From contig JAFBJZ010000912.1 in NCBI GenBank assembly GCA_016785225.1, forward strand, positions 806,001 to 870,000: DNA of 64,000 nucleotides, written 5' to 3'. Made by a program: the position numbers and the translations under genes. Shown one piece after another: positions 37,883 to 45,567 of this stretch; the first letter of the stretch is position 1; the number at the start of each line of letters is the position of its first letter. The DNA comes from Psettodes erumei. Lineage: Eukaryota; Chordata; Actinopteri; Pleuronectiformes; Psettodidae. The notes under the pieces are model-generated. The model ran no database searches. It was not told where the DNA came from and was given only the letters and a program-made list of their open reading frames with translations.

Positions 37883-39322
37883 TGTGTGCCCAGTTTGGGG
37901 CTGTGTTAAAAATAACTCCTATCTCTAATATATCCCTGTCATTGTAGACTATTGGGGAGATTCTAATTACAGTGAAATCCTGGACTTGCATCTGGGCGGT
38001 ATGTATTTCAAATCTGTCGCTTTAAGACTAACCTAATGGCTAACCTAATCTGTCCCTCCCCCTTTTTTTTTTTTTTTTTTTTTTTACTACTTGAGCTTTG
38101 TACCCTTCATATTTACCTTGACTGGCTGACTGGCTGGCTGGCTGGCTTTTAGCCTCATTGCAATACTTTCTGCTCCTACCCCCCCCCGCATCCCTCCCTC
38201 CCTTTTCAGTTCAGACACTCTTTATATCAAACAGAGATCAGACACTCAGCCTCATGCTGTCCTCTTAAGATCGCCTTTGATCTCCCTAAACCTCTGGATG
38301 ATGAATCAGTGGATTAAAGCATAATTTTTATTTGTTCCTCAGCAAGCAGACTTGCCTATACAAGCGTTGTTAGAAACACAAGCTGTGACATATTGCAGGG
38401 GCAGGAATCCAAGCAGCAGCGAAACCTTGTGCATGTGCTGAGGACAACTCCAACAGTGACGGCTAAATTAAAATCAGCAGATTAATGGCATTGTTTAGCA
38501 CACAAAATCAGATTACGTGCAGAGCTTGCTCCTTGAAGAGTGCTGCTAATTCTTTGCATAATCGTATTATTTAGTTAATGCAAAATAAATGAAGAGTTTG
38601 TAGGCAGGAACATGTGAATGATGGTGGAGATGGGCAAACATTTAAAGGATTCTGATTTTAAGGACAAGGCTGGTGGTATTACATCATCATCATCATCACC
38701 ATTATCATCATTATCATCATCATCGCCAACAAACCCAGCAGCTAATCCTGTTCTATTTAAAAAGACCAGTTTAATGAATGCCATCGTTGGCCACAATAAG
38801 AATTTAGAGACAGACTAAGGAATTGCTGGTTTTGGTCTTTTCATGGGATTTATTGGTAACAAAGATGTGGAGTAACACCAGCCTTATCCTCTAAAGGAAT
38901 TGTTACAAAGAACACAGGGGCATTCATTTATCTATTTTAGCTGTTTTGTTTTTCTCCTCAATTGTGTAAAATTACACATAAACTTCTTTTTTGAGCTGCC
39001 TTGACATGATGTTCAGCTGCAGCCAAACACAACATGTTTCCGGTTTGCTTCATCTCACATAGCGCTGTTAATTGTCATGGCCGAAGAATACCCACATGAT
39101 ACATACTAAAGAGGCAGCCTGTAAAACATTCACAAACACGGGGCACCCTCTACCCGCACACACTGTGAAAGTATTGTGTAACCTGGCCTGCACTGACTCG
39201 TACTAAACTGCCAGCCTGGCTCTTAGCTTCCCCTCAGAGCTCTGTGCTGCTATAGTTCTGTCCTGTAGTCCCAGTGACGGCTCCCCGGACTTTCTCATAC
39301 CTGCTCAGTTGTGTAACTCCTC

Positions 39323-39361
<39 letters not shown>

Positions 39362-42300
39362 CCTGTATAGTATGTGCTAATAATCAATGTGTGCAACCCT
39401 TGACCCTCATCTGCTTTGTCTAAAATGTGAGTAGTCAGCAGTAACTGTGTCCCCTGTGTCCCCATGAGACGTCTCGTGGTTTGTGTCGACCATCTTGCGG
39501 ACCGTGGCCTTGTCTGAATATGATCGCATGTCTTTCTCCTCGTGTCTGCTGTGCAGGCAGCAGGCTTTTGTTTGAAAGCTGTGTTTGCTCTCTGTTCTTT
39601 TTCTTTTACATGATTGTAATTTGGTGGAATCGCACACCGAGATTAGAGAAAGCTGCATTTCCACACATTTGAGCAGGGCCCGTGCTTCTCTGTGGGGTTT
39701 TTTTCCCCCGCTGGTCATTGTCACTCATCAGACAGGAGATTGCGTGGAGTTTGGACGTACTGTACTGTACTATACGTACACAAAGCCTGACTGCTTGTGC
39801 AGTAGCGTGAGGTCCTGTCAACTCAAATCCAACGGTTTGTAAACGGGATGCGGTGTGACTCCTGCTTGCCGACAGCTGGTCTTCTTTGTCTTGCTTGTCT
39901 TGATCGTGGGATGAGGAACTACCAACTAACATTTTGACTGAATAACAGATTGTAAGGTGCATAGTTGCTTTGTCAGCGTTTAGCACATGAGCCCTGCAGG
40001 GGGCACCAGAAGTAAAGCCGAGATTAGTATGTCAGCGCTCTCTTTTTAATTTTTCATCCTCTACTTAAATGATTATCATACAATTAAGGATTTATTGAGT
40101 GTTCACTGGTAACGATGCATTTCACAACCACATTTGCATGATTTGGTGAAGCCATAAAAATTTCATTAGGGCTCCGATCTGTCCAAAAACACAAAGTCCA
40201 AACTGCAGCTTTCCTTTTTTGCCCTCTGTGATAGTCCCTTGTATTAATTATCCAGTATTTCACTCTTCTAGCTCCTTCACCCCCACCAGAGAACCCTGTG
40301 CATACTTTAGTTGTGTATTTTAATCATAGATCTGTTTCCCTTAGTTATCACCACATTGTCCCCGAAGCTCTTTTCCCCATTTTAAGTTATTTATTCTTCA
40401 TCCTACACTGATCTTTATTCAGTGGAATAGTGAGCAGTAGCATCCACTATGATCTTACTTTTTCCCCCCCGTTTTGCCCATGCATATTAGAAAAAAATCC
40501 AGATTTGCACTTCAGATGGAGCTATACTTCAAAAGTCCCCACACTGGAAACAAATTGAGCCGGGTGGTCTAAACATGTTCACGAACTGTTTACAAGGAGA
40601 GGCTGAAACATCTTTAAAGAAGAAGCAATTATCTTTGTCTCTGAGGAGAGCGGGATCTGCTGGTGGTCAGTAATAGCTTTTACAGTGGAATTAAGCTCTT
40701 TTGTGGACCACAATAAACGCCGGGTGCTTGACTGCAAACATAACTGGCACAAGGTGCTGTCGACGATTAAGCAAAGGAACTGCAGATGCAGGATCAAACA
40801 GGGGGATTATTTTTCCCGTTGTGTGCTCCACGTTTTCTGTCCTCTCTTGTTTCTGTTGCCTATTTCTTTCCCCTTTCTCATCCCTCACACCACACAGATG
40901 ATCTCTCCCACGTCCTCTCCTCAGGTGATTTGTCTTCTCCCTATCACGGTGCTCCTGCCCTCCTTTGATTTTCTCCTTGATGTTCTTTCTCCCTCATCAC
41001 ACCCCTTTCCCCTTTACCCCCTGCCTCTCACACCCTGTGCCCTCTACTCTTTCTTTAACATCTCTATTCCTCCACCATTTCCCGTTCTTTCTCTCTCTCT
41101 CTCTCTCGCCACCAATGCCCCCACCTACAATACCCCCTCACACTCTTTCCCTTCTGTCTTGTGGAAGTTGAGCCCTTTGTGGGGATGCCACGCCGAAGAC
41201 CTCTCTCCTTCTGCCCCTGCTGTTCCCCTGAAGGTAACGTAACCCTTGCCGCCTCTGCTGACGGTTGTGGCGGGTTACCATGGAAACCGTAAGGATCTCC
41301 AGAACCGGGTTACCCCAACCCCCAACCCCCACCTCAGTCCTCTTCCTCTTCTTCCTGTCCCTGTCGTTTTTGTGTGATCGGGCTCAGTAGATTTCCCCAT
41401 AATCTTCATAAATTATGTTTTGAGGCAATTATCATGAAGGAATATATTAAAAATGTTGGAAAAAAATCTTTCCCAGACCAAATAGGGAGCGGATAGTTTC
41501 ACTTCTTATATACTGAAGTCTGGGCTCCCATGGTTCGGATGTTCCAGGCCTGAGCAGGTATTTTTTTAGGGTCGTAACAAATCGATGTAGTTAGGCCATG
41601 ACATGACCCTCGACTCCAGCGGGTTGCTGGTACTTTTTATCTAATTAGTGATTGACAATGGCTGATAAGTGATGACTGTTGAAACCGTTTTAATATTACT
41701 GCCACTAGATTGAATGTGAAACTTATTTTCTCATTCATGTATTATTTGTACACAGCTCTGGGATCAAAGGCCTGTTAGTTTTTCAGAAAAATCAAGATGT
41801 GGATCCCCAAAATGAAAATAAAAAAATGTAACTACTGATAATTGGACGGCTTCACCGGCTGTGATTGAGCTACTTTTTATCACTCATATCTGGCAGCACT
41901 GTTTCTGCGCCTAGTTACGGTTGCCACGCCTTGATTGGCCATTTACTGTGCAGGGGCAGGGTATAGCGAATGGTCAGTGTAGTGTCTCAGAAGATGGAGG
42001 CAGAGAGAAACTTTAAGGGGAAACTACTCTGCTATCGTGTGTCTTTAATCAACAGCATGTGTTCTGTTTGCTGTTTGGCTACAATGAATTTTAAAGCAGC
42101 ATAGTACCCAATTTTTTCAGCTGCTTTTGGGAATTCTCCCCCTCATCCCTTGAATAAATGTTCGATATGATCATGAAATGATCCTAAAACTGAGCGGTGA
42201 ACACTGCTGAGACGTGGGCAGGTTTGCAGTAGAAGGAGTGCGAAACTTGCATGGTGTGATGATTTGTTAAGTATTGAAGTCTTACTCAAAACAAGTCTTT

Positions 42301-43420
42301 AAAAAAAGATTGGATCATCGGCTTTGTTCCTGTATCTAACACCTCGACTGGAAGTTTTGCCTGAGCTTCTAAGCTGTGTAAAGGAACATTTTCTTTTTTT
42401 TTCATGTGTGCAAGCTGTTTTTTGTTGCGTTATCATGTTTTTTGCCTTGTACCAGTGGTTCTTCTCTCCTTTGTGTTGGGAGCCTTGAGCTGAGGGTTGG
42501 TGCCAGTGGAACAGGTTGAAATAGTGGAGAGAGAAAAACACAGAGAGATGAAGGAAAAAAAAAAACACCCATTGTAAGATAGCTTCGGAAACTCAGCCTT
42601 GCCTTTGTAATTCCTCCTTTGTCTCGCACATGTTGTATTCCTCACCAGTGTCAGCAGCTCTACTCCAGCTTTGCCTCTCTCTTCCCTTGTCTGTTAATTA
42701 GTGAAAGCCTGCCCCCGAGACCACAGCCATGCAATTTATGTGTGTACAATGTTTTTCCTTTTCGTTTTGCAAGAGCCTCCTCTTCCCCAGCTAAGTATGT
42801 CACGCTGCATTGGGGTTTTGCCTTTCGGTGCTTCATTGAAACTGCTTGGCTCCACCTGCTGCAGTCAGATAAATGAAAGGAAGCGTCGACCTTTCTAAGC
42901 ATGCCACATGGACTGGTGCTCTCTGCATACAGAACAGTGGGACTGCAGGAGACGTGTGCAGCAGTTCCGTGCTCTGACTGATTGTGCTGATTATTAAAAC
43001 ATTGCACAACTGCAATGCAAGATGCCGGTAGCACTGAACATGCATTTCCCTGAGGCAGACTTAATAGGGGAGTGTAAACTTCCCTGTTGGTCTCAAAGTC
43101 ATTCCATGAACATTTGACTTGTAATTGGGTATGTGAAGGCACCACAATGAGTTTGTTTTCTACCCTCAAACCTCTCAGCATGAATGGGCTGTTAAAGGGA
43201 TTTTTTTCCGCTGGTGGGCCAATATGTGGGCAGGGGAGGATGGTCCTTGGGTTTACTTCTCTGTAATAACTTGGATACTGTGTTTGGTGTGTCTGTGTGT
43301 TTTTCACTACTTACCCACTCAAAAAAACTGATAGGAAGGAGGTAGTTGCTGCTAAGGAGCAGCTGCTTCTGACACAAAATCCAAACTGGGTAACACAAAC
43401 TCTCAACTTTGCAACAACAG

Positions 43421-43468
<48 letters not shown>

Positions 43469-45371
43469 CAAAGTTGAAACCAAGTTGCTCCACGCCATCT
43501 TTTGTGCGCCATCCCCAAGTATGTCGCAACTGACCACGTCGGTGTCCAGTCCTTCCTTCCACCTCACCATCCCTCAGCAAGGACATCCTGGCTTGGCTGT
43601 CATTACACTGCCTGTGTCGGTCCTTGTCTGTGTGACATCGGTGTCTGTGTCTCGCCGGCTGCCCGATCACTCACTCCCACCCTTATGCTTCCTTTTTTCC
43701 TCCAGGCATGGGCAAGAAGGACGATCCTAAGCTAATGCAAGAGTGGTTCAAGCTGGTGCAGGAGAAGAATGCCCTGGTCCGCTATGAGTCAGAGCTCATG
43801 ATATTGTAAGTCATCATCATTTGACTTTTGGGATCTATTAGCTGACTGGTAACCTGATTAAAACAAAGGGGCTTTTCATTTCCAAGAAGCGAAGCTAACG
43901 TGTGACAGTGGTCCCTATGCCAGCTCTTCTACTGTCCATAGAGAAGGTTGAAAATATCTTCTGTTTCATATATTCTTATGTAGGTGCATTTGCACTGTAT
44001 AATTCAGATGATAATTTTGTAGTTATGTATGTAAAAGCTTTGCAAAATGTAGTAGGTATAAGTTGGTAAACAAGACCTGACACCTGCAGTCACACTAAAT
44101 TGTAGTTTCCTGCGATTGTTGTCACATTGTCAGCTGCAGCTTTACTTGCAACTTGATGTGAAGATGAGGCTGTTAAAGGTGCCATGTGGAATTTCATTGT
44201 GAACAAAAAAAGGTTCTATTTAACATTCAGTAGTACTCACCAGAGCTGAATGTGTGGCTTCAGGTGTAACAAATGTGTCAACTACATTTCCTTCCTCGTA
44301 AAACATTTTCAAAGCCAATTTTTTCACACAAATTTGAATGTTTACGTTGTTTACACCAATTCTTATTAGCTAGCACTCTCCGTAGTAAGCTCCATAGCGC
44401 TACTCAAGGTCAAAACCTCCACAGTAGTGCTACAGACATGGGTATATGGTAAATTTGTTGTTGAAGTATTCTCCAATAAATGAATTAAGCGTTCAAATAG
44501 TGGGTGTCGAGTCATCAGCAAAGTCGGCAGGAATTGCCATGACTGTGCCGGCCTTTACAAAGAGCTTAATGAAACCTGTTAATGTGATAAATTGGTGATG
44601 ACGTACTAACGTAATATGACTGTAGTAAAATAAATTTATTATTGAAGTAAAAGACAATTACAATCTAATAGAGAATCCACTCATGGTGTAAGAACACTAA
44701 TTGCACCATTTGTTTAAAAAGTTAAGCCATCACATTTGCAATCCATTTAGAGAAACACCTTTATTACTTTCTGACGAGTAATTAAATTATCCATTGTTAT
44801 GTCAAGCGGTCACTGAGAGCTTTTAGATGAATTCATCTTTTTTGGAACAGCTATTATTTTTGTAAAACCCTGGATAGATCAATGAAGACAGAGACGACAG
44901 AAAATAAATGTTGAAAGTTCATTGTTCAGTGAGACAAACTAAGCTTGTCCAACTGTTTTTGTTTCTGTCCCCAAGTGCCAGAGAACTGGAACTTGAAGAC
45001 CGACAGAGCCGACTGCAGCAGGAACTCAGGGAGCGGATGGCTGTGGAAGGTAAACGCAGGGATGCTAATCAGTTAACAGTTCTATTCCATAGCCCTGAAT
45101 GTGCTTTCCTTAATATGATATTGTAGGTATGGTCTGATCTGTCTCCAACTCCACTAATCCCTTAATTCTTTGTTTGCCTCTTTCAGACCACCTGAAGACG
45201 GAGAAGGAGCTGGCTCAGGAAAAGCAGATCCTGAATGAGATGTTGGAGGTGGTTGAGCAGCGCGATGCCCTGGTGGCCCTCTTGGAAGAGCAGAGGCTTC
45301 GGGAGAAGGAGGAAGACAAGGACCTGGAAGCTGTCATGCTCTCTAAAGGCTTCAATCTCAACTGGGCCTAA
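6249..45371 (+). CDS. mical3: MICAL3: [F-actin]-monooxygenase MICAL3, complete multi-exon gene
   Basis: MICAL3 is an FAD/NADPH-dependent monooxygenase. The family oxidises actin methionines and disassembles filaments, and MICAL3 also acts with Rab8 and ELKS in vesicle docking. Exons read here are 6249-6527, 6789-6996, 7134-7250, 7401-7502, 8132-8287, 8664-8764, 10418-10675, 10832-10947, 11341-11467, 11684-11777, 12489-12636, 13572-13768, 13899-14017, 14145-14207, 14365-14542, optional exons 15511-21359, then 21780-21966, 22466-22560, 22797-22890, 25261-25456, 25845-26134, 26438-26518, 27168-27329, 27794-27856, 29056-29130, 29285-29398, 29495-29574, 29661-31707, 31822-31916, optional 32471-32647 and 33802-33852, 34620-34727, 35911-36004, 43706-43805, 44976-45049 and 45187-45371. 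All phases agree except at the end of 14365-14542. Without the optional exons this gives roughly 2,130 residues, against about 2,000 in human. Whether it is the a or b teleost copy is not decided. Confidence 0.95.
8765..10417 (+). other. mical3: mical3 intron 6 (1.65 kb)
   Basis: It begins with a (GT)n microsatellite at about 8784-8824 right after the donor and holds a GC-rich stretch near 9540-9620. I see no exon in it. Confidence 0.85.
8784..8824. repeat. (GT)n microsatellite 20 bases after a donor site
   Basis: A GT run with one interruption, close to the 5' splice site of exon 8664-8764. Confidence 0.9.
11778..12488 (+). other. mical3: mical3 intron 10
   Basis: It ends in a (CT)n-rich acceptor tract (about 12461-12478). 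Nothing else is recognised. Confidence 0.8.
12489..13768 (+). CDS. mical3: mical3 exons 11-12: calponin-homology domain
   Basis: Exons 12489-12636 and 13572-13768 encode a single CH domain, about residues 520-630. It begins SVARSSKLLNWCQRQTDGY and contains the actin-binding-like core LTMSWKSGLALCALIHRY and the closing helix DKLSMVMYLSQFYEMFKD. Phases across the 935-base intron agree (AT joined to T gives Ile). In MICAL proteins the CH domain cooperates with the monooxygenase domain in substrate selection. Confidence 0.95.
12637..13571 (+). other. mical3: mical3 intron 11 (CH domain)
   Basis: It contains a C14 tract at 12860-12873 followed by a short CA run. No exon is seen. Confidence 0.8.
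13899..14542 (+). CDS. mical3: mical3 exons 13-15: linker after CH, with an apparent one-base excess at the end
   Basis: Exons 13899-14017, 14145-14207 and 14365-14542 encode the conserved SPISFLSKLGQSIAISRKR block, a basic KRRKTSQSED segment and NKVKVMATQLLAKFEENAP. The last exon is 178 bases long and ends in phase 1, reading GLQKT plus one base. Human MICAL3 here reads GIRRQ then GS in phase 0, and the +1 frame at the exon end reads FKRQ. Removing one base near 14530 would restore a GLKRQ-like end and phase 0, which every downstream exon needs. This may be an assembly indel, a real variant, or a missed frame-resetting exon. Confidence 0.85.
14543..15510 (+). other. mical3: mical3 intron before the cassette cluster
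   Basis: I looked here for an exon able to convert phase 1 to phase 0 and found none with good splice sites. Frames at 14777-15105 are open but repetitive in G/T. Confidence 0.6.
15511..15612 (+). CDS. mical3: mical3 candidate cassette exon a (34 codons)
   Basis: This is open in phase 0 throughout, from an AG at 15510 to a good donor (AAG then GTAAAG). The peptide begins GDSLPNLDRLLPPSPPQT and ends RLAPVPAWRK. It joins in frame to the next candidate exon. A stop codon lies just upstream in the same frame, so it cannot extend left. The acceptor tract is only moderate. A different frame over the same DNA gives a signal-peptide-like ORF, which I judge less likely because its phase does not fit. 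Confidence 0.5.
15848..15871. repeat. (GA)n microsatellite
   Basis: GA dinucleotides upstream of cassette exon b. Confidence 0.9.
15935..16018 (+). CDS. mical3: mical3 candidate cassette exon b (28 codons)
   Basis: A strong acceptor (..ctgttctggttcag) is followed by 84 bases in phase 0 encoding RRTQQQEQLSIRYKEMLK and TLPNRGEQ, then a consensus-like donor (CAG then GTACGC). It is probably helical and polar. It is symmetric, so it can be included or skipped without changing frame. Confidence 0.65.
16019..17734 (+). other. mical3: mical3 intron within the cassette cluster
   Basis: AT-rich in its right half. No phase-compatible exon with good splice sites was found. Confidence 0.7.
17735..17845 (+). 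CDS. mical3: mical3 candidate cassette exon c (37 codons)
   Basis: A pyrimidine-rich acceptor ends in CAAG at 17734. The 111 bases in phase 0 begin ARSVADQLSSSGSRSC and end in a serine-rich tract. The donor is GAG then GTGACA. The VADQL core resembles the RADRL, RAEQL and LAEQI cores of the later cassettes, which supports membership of the same exon family. Another frame is also open here, so this is less certain than its neighbours. Confidence 0.5.
18581..18694 (+). CDS. mical3: mical3 cassette exon d1 (38 codons)
   Basis: The acceptor is cttccttggcag and the donor AAG then GTGAAC. The exon is 114 bases in phase 0 and contains PGVRERADRLISKFKGKP. It has exactly the same length as exon d2 (19305-19418), which carries IQERAEQLASQFECKP at the same place. 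It is followed 125 bases later by e1, and d2 is followed in the same way by e2. Confidence 0.75.
18820..18924 (+). CDS. mical3: mical3 cassette exon e1 (35 codons)
   Basis: The exon starts after CGGAG at 18819 and is 105 bases in phase 0. The peptide begins PKRKPSRFFLEQWYLSRGL and then becomes serine/proline-rich. The donor is AAG then GTTAGG. It is clearly homologous to e2 (20123-20224), both as protein and as DNA. Confidence 0.8.
19305..19418 (+). CDS. mical3: mical3 cassette exon d2 (38 codons)
   Basis: The acceptor is ctatttctctgcag and the donor CAG then GTGAAA. The 114 bases in phase 0 encode LYVLSIQERAEQLASQFE followed by CKPAGPQ. It is the paralogue of d1 within the same gene, with the same length and phase and a shared ERA-L-S-F-KPA pattern. 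Confidence 0.75.
20123..20224 (+). CDS. mical3: mical3 cassette exon e2 (34 codons)
   Basis: The acceptor is tgttttgtggag and the donor CAG then GTAGCC. The 102 bases in phase 0 begin PKKKPSRFFMEQWHLARAQ, followed by a proline/serine tail. It shares about twelve of the first fifteen residues with e1, so the d-e exon pair has been duplicated in tandem. Confidence 0.8.
20225..21251 (+). other. mical3: mical3 intron within the cassette cluster
   Basis: It holds T- and A-homopolymers near 20407 and 20516 and ends in a (CT)n tract (about 21214-21232). No exon is seen. Confidence 0.75.
21252..21359 (+). CDS. mical3: mical3 cassette exon f (36 codons)
   Basis: The 108 bases in phase 0 encode RYVRMYTGGVSSLAEQIANQ then end EKRDL. 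TGGVSSLAEQIA is a well-conserved block in long MICAL2/MICAL3 isoforms just before the LIM domain. The junction EKRDL to GSLRKEFPVNIGGSD is in frame. The acceptor follows a (CT)n-rich tract and the donor is TTG then GTAAGC. Confidence 0.85.
21780..22560 (+). CDS. mical3: mical3 LIM-domain exons
   Basis: Exons 21780-21966 and 22466-22560 encode one LIM domain. The zinc ligands are visible as C-x2-C (CFFC), H-x2-C (HRSC), C-x2-C (CDYC), then C and C-x2-H/C-type ligands in FYCKPHYC. The split glycine codon (G joined to GG) makes the phase exact. The sequence VYVMERLSAEGKFFHRSCF is diagnostic for MICAL2/MICAL3. Confidence 0.95.
22797..23093 (+). CDS. mical3: mical3 post-LIM exon (22797-22890) and its in-frame extension to a stop
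   Basis: The short form (94 bases, donor TCAG then GTATCC) encodes an alanine/proline linker and joins in phase to 25261. If that donor is not used, the frame continues for 67 codons to TAG at 23091. It gives a basic segment (RLAAGLGVPLRTLRRTLSW) and a final hydrophobic stretch beginning LCTYCIYLFCCF and ending at the stop. An ATTAAA signal lies at 23376. This could be an alternative last exon producing a short, membrane-tethered isoform. My recollection that mammals have short MICAL3 isoforms ending after LIM was not checked. Confidence 0.6.
   Translation, partial: ENQVPQTPTSTVDAPGRAAAAAAPSAELQPSGIPLSSLAVAVAPCRLAAGLGVPLRTLRRTLSWTCHRVARPLRSPFLCTYCIYLFCCFTINVLLNLL
23094..25260 (+). other. mical3: mical3 intron / possible 3' UTR of short isoform
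   Basis: The left part, to about 23400, could be the 3' UTR of the short isoform (ATTAAA at 23376-23381). The rest is AT-rich, with a T-run near 24866. No further exon is recognised. Confidence 0.6.
25261..26134 (+). CDS. mical3: mical3 exons: RGTPERIELENY block and acidic tract
   Basis: Exon 25261-25456 carries AKRLRGTPERIELENYRLSL and the AEHNLSSVLD block, both conserved in MICAL3. Exon 25845-26134 carries SDLGGVPWKEAVELHAKLRG followed by a long glutamate/aspartate run coded by near-pure GAG/GAA/GAC/GAT triplets (about 26059-26124). Phases fit on both sides. The acidic run is likely to vary in length between alleles. Confidence 0.93.
26438..29574 (+). CDS. mical3: mical3 middle exons (acidic / linker region)
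   Basis: Small exons all in phase 1-1 until the last are 26438-26518 (EGDYCPWDRELQSGLWLEKY), 27168-27329 (RNLQIQQVLQPVDPQAI), 27794-27856, 29056-29130 (EPCEDEELEAEADSPDVE), 29285-29398 (DDIPSDAEAEARLHQSE) and 29495-29574 (EPSSVSPMQREDVV). The human protein has comparable acidic sequence with LQQVMHAADPLEIQ and SDSPSDAD blocks in the same order. The acceptor of 27168 has a poor pyrimidine tract. Because these exons are symmetric, several could be skipped without a frameshift. Confidence 0.85.
27794..27856 (+). CDS. mical3: mical3 probable exon (21 codons)
   Basis: The 63 bases are in phase 1-1, giving PAHTSARHEAVRVWLESMSG between an acceptor ending TAG at 27793 and a donor GGAG then GTAGCT. 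Its phase matches the exon ending at 27329 and the one starting at 29056. The composition looks coding (HEAVRVWLES), but I cannot align it to a remembered human segment. Confidence 0.6.
27857..29055 (+). other. mical3: mical3 intron
   Basis: AT-rich DNA without a phase-compatible exon. Confidence 0.75.
29661..31916 (+). CDS. mical3: mical3 large central exon and following exon (proline-rich scaffold region)
   Basis: Exon 29661-31707 is 2,047 bases. It encodes many S/T-P and SPV-S-P repeats, then conserved blocks: EEFWLKSAEIRKSLGLSPLD, SSSSGLGLNGS, PFADDVEETYDERTPE, AEERMRAREKSVKSQVLKDA, KKRSSLFSPRKNKKEKKAK and KSLWKAVFSGYKKDKKKK. Exon 31822-31916 encodes NLSFSEDSDLSCDDVLERSS. Order and content follow human MICAL3. 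This region is expected to be disordered, with short motifs for partners. The acidic-to-basic switch near the end precedes the C-terminal coiled coil. Confidence 0.95.
31981..32387. repeat. Inverted repeat element in mical3 intron
   Basis: The left arm 31981-32002 (CACGTCGAGCTTCGCAAAGC and two more bases) is matched by the reverse complement of 32366-32387 with one mismatch, about 360 bases apart. It resembles the termini of a small non-autonomous DNA element or a foldback remnant. I see no clear target-site duplication and no ORF. Confidence 0.5.
32471..32647 (+). CDS. mical3: mical3 candidate cassette exon: highly charged helix (59 codons)
   Basis: The 177 bases are exactly in phase 0-0 between acceptor cttccactcccag and donor GAG then GTATTG. 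The peptide starts RHMDIFDLVSDMQKDVIKEE and continues as alternating K/R/E, predicted to be a long single or coiled helix. It is not in the human canonical sequence as I recall it. The weak donor suggests optional use. Confidence 0.6.
32648..33801 (+). other. mical3: mical3 intron with a perfect hairpin
   Basis: AT-rich. At 33448-33475 it has an 11-bp perfect stem (AGACCTGTCTT / AAGACAGGTCT) around a 6-base loop. No exon is seen besides the candidate at its right end. Confidence 0.7.
33802..33852 (+). CDS. mical3: mical3 candidate micro-cassette exon (17 codons)
   Basis: A strong T-rich acceptor ends at 33801. The 51 bases in phase 0-0 encode SVYVPHALAFKRSYATK, and the donor is AAG then GTAGTA. 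It joins in frame to KTYTEEELNAKL at 34620. Symmetric short exons like this are typical of tissue-regulated splicing. Confidence 0.6.
33853..35910 (+). other. mical3: mical3 introns flanking exon 34620-34727
   Basis: Apart from exon 34620-34727 I see no phase 0-0 exon. A frame at 34805-35134 is open but does not fit the phase. Confidence 0.65.
34620..45371 (+). CDS. mical3: mical3 C-terminal exons: bMERB (DUF3585) Rab-binding coiled coil and stop
   Basis: Exons 34620-34727, 35911-36004, 43706-43805, 44976-45049 and 45187-45371 encode the bivalent Mical/EHBP Rab-binding domain: YTEEELNAKLTRRVQKAARR, RQLEQVEEKQRQLEERGVAV, GKKDDPKLMQEWFKLVQEKN, ARELELEDRQSRLQQELRER and LNEMLEVVEQRDALVALLEE. The protein ends SKGFNLNWA before TAA at 45369-45371, close to the human SKGFSLNWS. 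This helical bundle binds Rab8-family GTPases. Between 36004 and 43706 lies the largest intron of the gene. Confidence 0.96.
37843..37880. repeat. (GT)n microsatellite
   Basis: GT dinucleotide run in the large mical3 intron. Confidence 0.9.
38681..38724. repeat. Imperfect (ATC)n microsatellite
   Basis: CAT/ATT trinucleotide units. The aspartate- or serine-rich frames over it are repeat artefacts. Confidence 0.85.
39325..39360. repeat. (GT)n microsatellite
   Basis: GT dinucleotide run in the large mical3 intron. Confidence 0.9.
41168..41233 (+). CDS. mical3: mical3 possible cassette exon in the 7.7-kb intron (22 codons)
   Basis: The 66 bases are in phase 1-1, matching the exon ends on each side. 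They encode VEPFVGMPRRRPLSFCPCCS then PEG after the split codon. Upstream is a long pyrimidine-rich tract ending in GGAAG, and the donor is GAAG then GTAACG. RRRPLS is a candidate basophilic kinase site. Support is from phase and splice signals only. Confidence 0.35.
43424..43467. repeat. (GT)22 microsatellite
   Basis: An uninterrupted GT run about 240 bases before exon 43706. Confidence 0.9.
43806..44975 (+). other. mical3: mical3 intron
   Basis: AT-rich, with no exon or recognised element. Confidence 0.75.
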
Positions 45372-45543
45372 GAACAGCGAAATAACAGCTCATCTGGGTT
45401 TTTGTCAAACGTGTTCAGCCTGTGACTGGCGTCCTCATCCTTGTGAGATCACCTTTGATCAGAGTAGTCTGCTGAACACCGACACAGGCAGTTGGTCCCC
45501 AAACTGTCGCACCTGCAGCAGTGAATGTGTAAAGATATCCTCA

Positions 45544-45567
45544 ACACACACACACACACACACACAA
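45544..45567. repeat. (CA)n microsatellite in mical3 3' UTR
   Basis: CA dinucleotide run about 170 bases after the stop codon. Confidence 0.85.

Larger units (their letters stand above)
36005..43705 (+). other. mical3: Largest mical3 intron (7.7 kb)
   Basis: It holds several microsatellites: (GT)n 37843-37880, T-run 38063-38085, TGGC repeat about 38121-38147, ATC-type repeat 38681-38724, (GT)n 39325-39360, (CT)n about 41092-41107 and (GT)n 43424-43467. It also holds one possible cassette exon at 41168-41233. No independent gene is recognised on either strand. Confidence 0.75.

Noticed and set aside
38575..38818. Aspartate- and serine-rich ORFs on both strands
   Set aside because: They are translations of the ATC microsatellite, not genes.
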